43,083 bases of DNA from Prorocentrum cordatum (Eukaryota > Sar > Dinophyceae > Prorocentrales > Prorocentraceae). The stretch is taken from assembly GCA_963575745.1 (NCBI GenBank), contig CAUYUJ010019921.1, forward strand, positions 125,001-168,083. Direction: 5' to 3'. The position numbers were made by a program, and so were the translations under genes. Below the pieces are notes generated by a model that did not search any database, was not told where the DNA came from, and saw nothing but the letters and a program-made list of their open reading frames with translations. Shown here piece after piece: positions 19,758 to 27,335 of the stretch (its first letter is position 1; every line of letters begins with the position of its first letter).

Positions 19758-21851
19758 TTAACTTCCCATTCTTACAAAAAAAAAACAAAAATAAAAAGCA
19801 AGACAAAAAAAAATAACAAAAAAAAAAACAAAAAACACCAGACAAACAAAAAAAAAGACGAGCAAAAAAACCAAAACAAAAGACAACAAACAACAAGCAA
19901 AAAAAACAAAAAAAAAAAAAAAACAAAAACAAAAACAAAACAAACAAAACAACAAAAAAACAAAGCCGAAAAACAAAAAAAACAAGCAACACAAACAACA
20001 AAAAACAAAAAAAAACACAACAAACAAAAAAACAACCCCAAAACAAAACAACAAAAACAAAAAAAACATAACAAAAAACAAAAAACATACAAAAAAACAA
20101 AAACAAAAACAAAAAAGAACAAAAACAAAAAAAAAAGAAAACAAAAAAACAACCGAAAAAACAAAAAGGCTTGGACAGTCCCAGTAATACGGTTCAACAT
20201 CATACCACCGACACATCTTCGGATCCCTGCTGTGCTCTGGTGATTGCTTGTAGTTGTTGTCCACACAGCCAGGGCACCCAAGACCGCCAGGTGGTGGTCG
20301 CCAGATTTCTCCGTTTGGGTGTCTCCGGATTGTTGGGTCGTCCAAGTCGTAGCCAGCACTGTTTGTTACGAACGCATAGCTGCGTTCACGATTCGCGAAT
20401 GGATCGCGACCGTAAGCAAACAGGTCTTTGGCGATCTGCACCGCATCAACGATCAGTGACTGCATTCTGTAGGTATACTGTGCCGCCCTTGCTAGTTCTT
20501 TATTACAAGCATTGGCGTGCACATGATTACCTGGACAACGCTTGCCTCTGAAAGGTGCCAACAACTCTTCTTTGTTTGCCATCATCTGTGTTGGCTTGCG
20601 GAGGTATTGCCCAAATGAATCTTTGAGACCAGTCGTGCACTGATCAATAATCGTTTGGCAAGTGACCTTGCGTTGTGCCAGTTCCTTCCATGGCTGGATC
20701 TCATCCACCCACGTGCCCATTGGTTGTTCCCTAAGAAAGAAACGTCTTAGGTCGTCTTGTAATAGAGCGACTGTTCCACAGAACGTGATGTGAGGCAGGT
20801 CCTCTTTGTGGTGTTTTAAGCCACGTATCATGATTGACCTGTGCATTGAAATAGGAAGGAAGTCCAGTAGTTCTGCAGCTTGGCTGCAGAATCGTGATCT
20901 TGACAAAGCAAGTCTTGAGGTAGTGGAGGACTGCTCTTTGTACTTCCGAGTTTCCAAGGTCAACATAGATATCTTGTCAAGGTTCCCGCCTGACGAGAGT
21001 CCCCTCTTGAAGGCTAATATGGATATACCACCCTTGCCCCCACATAATTCAAGCATGTCCACTTGATTGTTTCTGCCGTAGCATAATGACTGGACTATCG
21101 AGAAGACATCGGCATGTGAGTCAGCGGGTTGCCCCGCCGGTAACATCATGAAGATGTCCTCTGATTCGCTGTCCGAGTCCGAGTCGTCAGGAGGAACGTC
21201 GTTGAAATATGTGGAGCAGTCAAGCCCTTTGAGGTCCTCTCCACAGTCGTCGTTACCGTCTTCCACTTTCTTCGGGACTTTCTTCGGTTTGATGCCGGCT
21301 TCTTTGTCAGCTTTCTGCTTTTCTTTTTGTTTTATCCTGGCATCAGTGGGCAACGCAGTTTCCGCGGAGAGATCCGCTGCGGAGGAATCCGCTGTAAAGT
21401 CAGGAAATGGCGGAATTTCAGGAAGGTTGTTGGTGGGTCGCGTTTGGCAACGCTCAATCGAAGGGGGAGGAGATCGATCGTCGTCGACGATCGTCACACG
21501 CTTTGGGCGTGGCCTTCGCGACTCACCATTTCCATGAAGAACTGGAGCCGGAGGCTCCCAGTATAGCCGAGTACTGATGTTTGTAACCCCATCAGGTAAT
21601 GGAGCTACATAATTGTACCCAGTTGGCTGATCCTGGATTCTGATATCTTGAACGATCTTGTTCGTGTCCAGGTCGGTCGCGACCCTACGAACCACATGGT
21701 CCCATTGAGGGCCCTTTTGTGGACATTGGACGTAGTGTCTGACCTTTTTGTCAACGCGTGTACACACACTGAGGTGTACCGCACTCCGCTCATTCCTGAT
21801 CATGTTGGCTTTATCGAGTTGATCAAGGAAGCGTGCAATAATAATAGCCAA
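19758..21851 (-). pseudogene. Methyltransferase-like module B of the retroelement polyprotein
   Basis: Residues 1-250 are a linker with an acidic DSDSDSESED patch and an AGQPA hairpin peptide. A class I SAM-methyltransferase-like region follows: VDMLELCGGKGG (about 264-275) resembles motif I. The frame then shifts, and the neighbouring frame carries ILQPSCRTTG, whose PSC resembles the catalytic motif IV of cytosine-C5 enzymes. After the frame returns come FLREQPMGTW (about 372-381, motif VI-like) and DQCTTGLKD....LRKPTQMMAN. The frame then runs into the A/C tract, and its last 140 or so residues are meaningless Phe/Leu/Val. It stops at 19758. Activity is unlikely. The methyltransferase reading rests on motif order and needs a profile search. 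Confidence 0.6.
19776..20168 (+). repeat. A/C-only tract of 393 bp inside the polyprotein
   Basis: Almost entirely A with scattered C (AAAAACAAAC units) and very few G or T. It interrupts the element between module B (which ends near WYDVEPYYWDCPS) and the integrase leader. On the coding strand it is T/G. No target duplication was found around it. It may be a microsatellite expanded from an oligo-A insertion, or a pyrimidine-rich (T/G) intron. Confidence 0.9.
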
Positions 21852-21857
21852 AGTTTT

Positions 21858-22301
21858 TTACCGAAACTCGGCACGTTGCTGATCTTGGCCATACCAATCC
21901 AAATCATGCTCCTTGTGTGATCCACAAGTACATTTCCATAAGTTTATCGGTATATGAGGACAAGATGTAGGAACTTGTATATAAGAACCACTGGGATATT
22001 TACTGGATCGGTCAAACTTGATACCGAAATGACAGAGTCTGATTCGTATAATGCTTAGCTTCAAATCTTCGATAACATCTTTGATCGGACCCTGTTTCCA
22101 GAAATACCCGGGCGGCCCCAGGATAACTATCTGCATTCTCAGAGCACGCGCTTTGATCAGGAGATTTTGTATACGTTGATAATGTGGTCCCGCCCTCTTT
22201 CCTGGAGTACGAACGTACCAATCAGAGGGTGTGGCCACCCACAACATATTGTAGTCTCCTGCCAACAAATTTCCCAAATACTGTGTTCCAGTTGAAGTCA
22301 T
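21858..22301 (-). pseudogene. Methyltransferase-like module A of the retroelement polyprotein
   Basis: Protein-like frame in phase with 19758-21851, separated from it only by one stop at 21858. Landmarks: LWVATPSDWYVRTPGKR, then VILGPPGYFW, then RLCHFGIKFD followed by PSGSYIQVPT, then LWKCTCGSHKEHDLDWYG. The order parallels module B (motif IV-, VI- and VIII-like segments, then Cys/His), suggesting two related modules in tandem. From memory, similar blocks occur in dinoflagellate copia-like proteins. No function is assigned. Confidence 0.55.
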
Positions 22302-22502
22302 TACCTCATTATGGGTAATCCGCTCGCATATATATCCACGGGTTCGGAGTTCAGCGCAAGCTGTGCGAATATCTTCGATGACGAGACATTTTGAATGATA
22401 TTTTTCTTCTCGGGCCTCAGCGCGGCCAACGTATGTCGCGAGGAGGCCGGTATTCGGCTTCTCTTCGCAAGCGAGCGCCGCCGGCGCGCCCGCCTGCCCC
22501 CG

Positions 22503-22796
22503 TCAGCGGCGGTCATGCGACCACGTTGCCGTCTGACTCGGGGGCATGCTGTTAGCGGATGGCTCCGCAGGAGTCGCTGGTGCGGCTACGCTCACGATCT
22601 CCACGCGGGTTGGCCCCGCAGAGTCCGACGAACCTCCGCCCGTGTAGCTTGGTGGTGGTGGCGGTGTCGCGGGTGGCCCCGCTTGGTTCTCAGGCGTCCA
22701 TTTATTCACCGCCTCCTGACTGCCCAAAATATCTTGGACTTCAGGGCATCCTTCATATGTGGCCAGGTCCCTTCGGGACACTGTTGGCCCTCCCAC
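22503..22796 (-). pseudogene. Proline-rich linker of the polyprotein
   Basis: Continues the protease ORF after a frameshift near 22730: the ILGSQEAVNKWTPENQAGPP frame replaces SKIFWAVRRR-stop. It is Pro/Ala/Ser-rich with hairpin-derived AGPPA and AEPSA peptides, and in the same frame as modules A and B. 22302-22502 holds short disrupted frames that should connect it to module A. Confidence 0.6.
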
Positions 22797-24817
22797 CAGC
22801 TGTTCAGCGTCCTGTCCACGATCAAACGGGCCGTGTCTTCCAGGAGCTGCTTGTCGAGATACGGCTCGACAATGTACGTATCAGTCGTGACGGTCATGGA
22901 CTGTCCCGTCGCGGGTTGCCCCGCTGTGGTCTCAGCGGGTGGCCCCGCACTTACTCCGGCGGGTGGCCCCGCACCTACACCGGCGGGTGACCCCGCATTG
23001 ACGGGGTCCTCTTCGTTCTCCGTCTCGGTGTAGCCATCTCGACTGCTGCGGATTGTGAAGGTGTTCGTGACCGTCTGGCTTTTAGCCCCGTCATGCAAAC
23101 CGCAGGGAATGGCTAGATGTCCTGAGGGAGTTTTCTTCGCCCTCAGGACCTTGGCGCCCCTCCCCAGCTTCAGAGTGTAATCACCGCTGGGGAAGATAAC
23201 CTTCTGGTAGCCTGGCTTCAGCACGATGATCGTGTCACGTGCTTCCATGGCACCAAGGTCCCAGATGGCCGGGAGGTTGGCACCCGAGCCTTCTGCGATG
23301 TTGGAGGCATACTCCTCGATACGGGGGCTTGCCTCATTGGCGTATTGCACCCCGATCTTGAAGTTGCCCATTTTCCGACATATCGCAGCACCCTCACCGA
23401 CACCGTTAATGTAGAGGGTCTTGCTCAGGGTGCATATGGCAGGTCTGTGTTTGTACCTGGCCATAGCCTCCTGGAAGGTTCGCGCCGTATTGGCTCCAAT
23501 GATGTTCACGTTGGAGCCAATGTCTAGCATGAACGAGATGCACGGCAGTCCGTCTTCGTCGGGAAAGAAAGTCCCATTCCGCGCTGCCAGAGCCATCGTA
23601 CCATGGTCATCGGTGTGGTACGTAATCTGTGAACCGAGTGTGCCTTTCAACAGGCGTTGTTCAAGCACCCATTGGCTCATGGTTAACTCGGTGCACCACA
23701 TCTGCTCATATTGGCGGCGCTCCTCTACGGTAAGTGGTTCCTGTTCAAGAACCCAATAATTCGCAGAGAGTGTGGACATCCATTCACCTCCTGGCGGCAG
23801 CGTGTCCGCGTCGTCACGTGCATAGGTCAGCCCTTTTGTATCGATCATGAATGTGGTGTGGAACTGGGCTGCCTCCGCGCTCTCAGCGCTTGCCCGGCTC
23901 CTAGCGCTGACCGGGCTTGCCACGCGTGAGGTCCTGGATGATCCAGTCGGCCTGCGCGCGCCGCCTCCGCTCCTGCCACTCCGCCTGATGTTGGCCTCCA
24001 TTGCCCTCAGGAATCCTGGATTCGGAGGTCCATTTGCGGGTGGCCCCGCTTTGGCGGCGGGAGCCGCTTCGGCGGGTGGCCCCGCTGCTGGGGGCTCCTG
24101 TGCTCGAAGCGTAGGCAGGATTGGCATCTGGATGCCTTGCTCTGGCGCTGGCCAGGGGGATGCCTGTGCAGCTGGGGCACGCGCGGATGGCTCCGCCGAG
24201 TGTGCGGCTCGAGCCTCTAGTGCCTCCACTGCTTCCCGGAGCCGACGCATTTCCCGGGCATCTGCCACGTACCTTTCCTGCTGGCGCGCTTGTTCTGACT
24301 CAGCGTCGCGCTGTCCAGCATACGGGAAATGTGCTATTACTATGCCCGGCCCACGACATACAGCGCAGGGGGCCTCGTTCGGCGCACCTGGCCGCTGATT
24401 GCGGACGTGCTGCTGTGCAACACGATCCCAGCATATATCGTGGAAGAAGTGCCCACGCGCCAGTCTCCACACTGTGGTGCCCATCTCGTAGGTGTCCATA
24501 CAGATTGGGCACTGTGTGAAGTTGTAGTCTGAAATGACTGGAGCAGGCACGTCGGGGCGAGTCCGAGCCTGACGCTCGAAAGTAGTTTCGCCCTCCCGAT
24601 ATGGCGTCGGTGGCGGCAGTCTATCTGTCCGTTCAGCGGGTGGCCCCGCGTCTGCGGGTGTCCCCGCTTGGTTTTCACGCTCGATCCTTCTCTGGATCGC
24701 GCGTTGTTGGCGCAGCCTGGCGTTGTCCCGAGCCTGCTGCCTAGATGCCAGTATCGCCTGCTGCGTGTCGAGCACGTCGCGGATGTAGTCTGGCATGCTG
24801 CCCATAGCGGCTGGCAC
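22706..24817 (-). pseudogene. Gag-like/protease region with degenerate RING finger
   Basis: 703-residue ORF. Residues about 15-50 are a charged Gln/Arg-rich helix. A RING-H2-like finger lies at about 103-154 (CPIC, then RGHFFHDIC, then CAVC), but the Cys expected before GH is Arg, so one zinc ligand is missing. A helical region (about 170-205) follows, then an Ala/Pro linker with AGPPA units. A retropepsin-like aspartic protease lies near 425-560, with active-site LDIGSN at 431-436 (usual form D-S/T-G; here D-I-G). The ORF ends by frameshift. I do not see a CCHC knuckle. The frame is open upstream, beyond the chosen ATG, to about 24850, where it overlaps the end of the membrane ORF. Confidence 0.75.
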
Positions 24818-24837
24818 CGCGAGACCAGCTGGCTGAA

Positions 24838-25962
24838 CTACTGTCTCGGGGTCCGTCGGCGTGTCATGTAGGCGTAGTGCGGCATAGACTGCGCATCGAC
24901 CGCTCGTGTAAACTGCAAACGAAACATCTCATTGGCAAGATTCCGAGTGTATTCGTTCGCAGGTGGCCCCGCAATCATAGGAGTGTTATTCATCTGCGCG
25001 TAGTACTCCGGGTACATCGGCGCGTCCTTGGCCTGTGCCTCTGCTGGTCCATGATTGTCCCATCCATATATTGGGTGTGATGCTATTCCTGGAATAAACA
25101 CCTGTCGATATGGATTCGTGGGATCAGCATTTGGAGCATCTTCAGAAGTCCAGCTCCAGAGAGGCCGAAAGTCGCCATGATTCGTAACATCTATGTTGCG
25201 GTTCCGCAACAGGCTGGGCACTCTGTCAGCTTGTTGCTGCAGAAAGGCTTGTTGTGGTGGTGTCATATTGCCACTCGTTACGTTTAACCATGCATGTACT
25301 TCGCGAACGTATTCGCGAAAAGGCGTAGTACCGGCAGGGTCCCATGAAGGGCCAGTAGTACGCGTGTCGTCCATCCCCTGCCGCATGTATCCCACAGCAC
25401 ATCCCATTATTACCCACAGAATGCCGAAGATAGTTATCTTAATCCAATGCATGTGCATTTCGGCTTCGGTGGTTAATTTAGGCTGTGGTTTGTCAGGCTC
25501 TGGCGTAGTAGCCGTGAGGCGCCTGACTGGCACGGGATGCAGGTGGCCCCGCTGCGGGTAACCCCGCAGGGTGACCACGTTCTCGATCGAGTTGCCGATT
25601 GGCATCTGGTGGAAGTCGGGAGTGAAGTGGCGCAGTGAAGTAGGAGAGAGCGTCTCGAGTTCGCGGGTTGCCCCGCTAGCTCGATCGCGGACTGGCTCCG
25701 CTCCTCGCAGATCCGGCGCAACATGGTATTCCACCGTAGTAGTAGTCCACCAAGTTGTGCCGTGGATTACAGGAATCAGAGCGAGAGCCAGCCACACGAG
25801 AGTGTAGCCAGCTCCGCTACCAAGTCGAAAACAAGCTGGTAAGCTTAGGGATGTGTTACGCTTTAAGCGTTGCCATATCCCAGGCTTTGGCTCATATCGC
25901 ATGAGCAAGAGAGCAAGACGAAGCATGGGATCTGGAGTAAAGGATAGGATGGGCATCGTCAA
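24838..25962 (-). CDS. Retroelement first ORF with two membrane segments
   Basis: 374 residues. The first 45 or so are encoded within the 5' LTR, and the frame runs straight through the LTR end and primer binding site. Hydrophobic segments: YTLVWLALALIPVIHG (about 52-67) and a second around ITIFGILWVIMGCAVGYM (about 180). The rest is hydrophilic, with no Cys/His knuckle. The position is that of gag, but it does not look like gag. Ty1 also starts gag within its LTR, which is a precedent for the start. It may be a membrane-anchored gag leader or an acquired protein. It was probably fused to the next ORF, because the following frame stays open across the junction at 24838-24850. Confidence 0.55.
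   Translation of the reverse strand: MTMPILSFTPDPMLRLALLLMRYEPKPGIWQRLKRNTSLSLPACFRLGSGAGYTLVWLALALIPVIHGTTWWTTTTVEYHVAPDLRGAEPVRDRASGATRELETLSPTSLRHFTPDFHQMPIGNSIENVVTLRGYPQRGHLHPVPVRRLTATTPEPDKPQPKLTTEAEMHMHWIKITIFGILWVIMGCAVGYMRQGMDDTRTTGPSWDPAGTTPFREYVREVHAWLNVTSGNMTPPQQAFLQQQADRVPSLLRNRNIDVTNHGDFRPLWSWTSEDAPNADPTNPYRQVFIPGIASHPIYGWDNHGPAEAQAKDAPMYPEYYAQMNNTPMIAGPPANEYTRNLANEMFRLQFTRAVDAQSMPHYAYMTRRRTPRQ
25811..25822 (-). other. Primer binding site, initiator-Met tRNA type
   Basis: The coding strand reads TGGTAGCGGAGC one base after the 5' LTR. This resembles the TGGTAGCAGAG / TGGTATCAGAGC sites complementary to initiator-methionine tRNA used by many copia elements. It fixes the orientation: 5' LTR at the right. 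Confidence 0.8.
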
Positions 25963-26108
25963 TGGAAAAAGGTATTTTCCGATCTCTGATGCAAGTCGTG
26001 CGCCTCAGTGAGGCACAGTCATATATTTGGCCGGGCCCGGCTTGAGCCAGGCACGGCAGCGGTACATGCTCGATTTATACCTCGCCTTTAACCTTCTCCG
26101 TTTAAAGT
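25824..26108 (-). repeat. 5' LTR of the copia-like element
   Basis: 98% identical to 15117-15400. It contains the start of the first ORF. Confidence 0.95.
26073..26079 (-). promoter_or_regulatory. TATA-like box in the 5' LTR
   Basis: The coding strand reads GGTATAAATCG about 30 bases from the outer LTR edge. If used, the U3 region would be very short. The same box is present in the 3' LTR. Confidence 0.4.
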
Positions 26109-26340
26109 AGGGGGAGGAGGACATGCCCGACTTCACCCCGGCCGGGGGGCGGCGCGGGCCGCGCCGCCTCCGGGCCTCGAGAAAATCCCCGAGGCCTCGG
26201 AGCTCCGAGCGCCTCGAGCGCCTCGAGGCTCCGAGCGCCGACGAGGGGGCCCCCGGCCGGAGCTCCGAGGGCCCCCCTCGGCGGGCCGCGGCCACTTTTG
26301 TGGCCACGCGCAGATGGAGGGGCCCTGGGACACACAAATA
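26109..26340. other. Element A end fragment and GC-rich DNA
   Basis: 26109-26133 (minus strand GTCGGGCATGTCC....CCCCCTA) is a family A terminus directly abutting the LTR. 26134-26320 is GC-rich, with CTCCGAG.GCCTCGAG repeats and a GTGGCCACGCGCAG phrase. No gene. Confidence 0.5.
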
Positions 26341-26560
26341 AATACACATAAATAAAACGATAGCCCCAAGACCGTCCAAGAAGCCTCCAAGACGTCCCAG
26401 GCCCCCTCCAAGAGACCCCCAGGAAGCCCCAAGAGGCCCCCACGAGGCTTCCAAGCGGCCCCTGAGAGCTTCCCAAGAGGCCCACAAACTACCCCCAAGA
26501 GGCCCCCAAGAGCGCTCGTCGTGGTCGTCGTCGTCGTCGTCGTCGCCATTCAGGGTCGGC
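26341..26560. repeat. CCAAGAGGCCCC-type minisatellite and short (GTC)n
   Basis: Degenerate units around CCCCCAAGAGGCC up to 26510, then a GTCGTC array to about 26547. AAATAAAACGAT occurs on both sides (26349, 26594). Confidence 0.65.
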
Positions 26561-26718
26561 GGCACCGGCCGTAAGGCCTTCGCAATACACACAAATAAAA
26601 CGATTCCCCATATTTTCCCATATTTTCTGGGCTTCTGTCTTCCCCCCCCGCTTCCCATAGTTTCCCATATCTTCTGGGGAATCGACGATTCATTGCGTCT
26701 GTGTGTTTTTTCCCTCCT

Positions 26719-26880
26719 GAGCAGAGGGGGGTGGGGGGGAGGGGGAGAGGCTCCTTAGAAGGGGGCTGCTTCTTAGGAGGCGCCGGCCTTGCATGTATAG
26801 AGGAGGCCCGCGCCCTCTAAGATGCAGCGGTGCTTCTAAGAAGCCTTCCCCCCTCCCCCTACCCCCCCCTCTGCGCGTGG
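26719..26880. mobile_element. TIR element family K, copy 2
   Basis: GCAGAGGGGGGTGGG... to ...CCCCCCCCTCTGCGC, with the same internal GCTTCTTAGGAGG and CTCTAAGA.GC phrases as 1892-2060. Confidence 0.65.
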
Positions 26881-27126
26881 CCGAAGCTTACCATGTGGGG
26901 CACGGGTCCTGAGGGAAACGGGTCCTGCACCCTGGTGAGGGGCAACGATAGGGGGGACTGGCATAGGGGGGGATGTATCGACCTGGAATCGGTGATACAT
27001 CGTCCATAGATCGGCGATATGCCTCCGATAGTGAATCCGTACCTCCCTGGGCAGGCTGGGGCTGTCGGGCCCCCATCGGCGATCAATGCGCGATTGGGGG
27101 TCGATGCATCATCCCCCCCTATGCTG
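26881..27126. other. No gene; ATCGG.GAT-type repeats
   Basis: Contains several degenerate GATACATC / ATCGGCGAT phrases between 26970 and 27110. No protein signal. Confidence 0.4.
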
Positions 27127-27252
27127 AGGTCGGGCGTGTCCCCCTAATTACAAGCGGATTTTAGTGGACAAAGAGAAATACGCAAAAAAAACAAAAATGT
27201 AAGAATATAGTCAAAGCATCGTCCCCAGACTATTTCTTTGCTATGTTTCCAC
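27127..27252. mobile_element. TIR element family A, copy truncated at its right end
   Basis: Left end GGTCGGGCGTGTCCCCCTAA and the typical interior (GCATCGTCCCCAGACTATTT) are present, but the GGGACAGGCCCGACT end is missing. Confidence 0.65.
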
Positions 27253-27335
27253 GACCTGGGGCCTCACCCCAGGACCAGCTCCTCCTCCTGGAGTCGTCTT
27301 CTGACGGCCCCCCATGAGCCTTACAATAGGGAACC

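Larger units (their letters stand above)
15492..25701. repeat. About 30 dispersed 14-bp micro-hairpins
   Basis: Pattern: 5-bp stem, 4-base loop, 5-bp stem. The commonest form is GCGGGTNNCCCCGC, at 15544, 18170, 21124, 22669, 22911, 22935, 22959, 22983, 24036, 24072, 24636, 24654, 25554 and 25663. Near forms occur at 16064, 22605, 24959 and 25539. Co-varied stems: GCGAG/CTCGC at 15492 and 15511; GCGGC/GCCGC at 19576, 19594, 19612 and 19630 (18-bp spacing) and 24054; GCGGA/TCCGC at 21364, 21379, 22555, 24183 and 25687. In genes, most of the commonest form read A-G-x-P-A. Others fall in different frames. I noticed none of the commonest form outside the element. Confidence 0.85.
15117..26108 (-). 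mobile_element. Copia-like LTR retroelement with extra domains
   Basis: Minus-strand element of about 11 kb bounded by direct LTRs of 284 and 285 bp that differ by five substitutions and one indel. Order of parts along the coding strand: LTR, primer binding site, ORF with two membrane segments, degenerate RING plus aspartic protease, AG.PA-rich linker, two methyltransferase-like modules, integrase, reverse transcriptase, RNase H, LTR. Integrase before reverse transcriptase is the copia (Pseudoviridae) order. It is inactive as read: several frameshifts, at least two in-frame stops and a 393-bp A/C tract break the polyprotein. No target site duplication is visible. Confidence 0.92.

Noticed and set aside
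19230-20243. 337-codon plus-strand ORF rich in Lys/Asn/Gln
   Set aside because: It is the A/C tract read as protein and runs antisense to the retroelement.
24838-25962. Viral envelope protein
   Set aside because: Only two hydrophobic segments. No signal peptide cleavage pattern, no cysteine-rich ectodomain and no recognised fusion motif.
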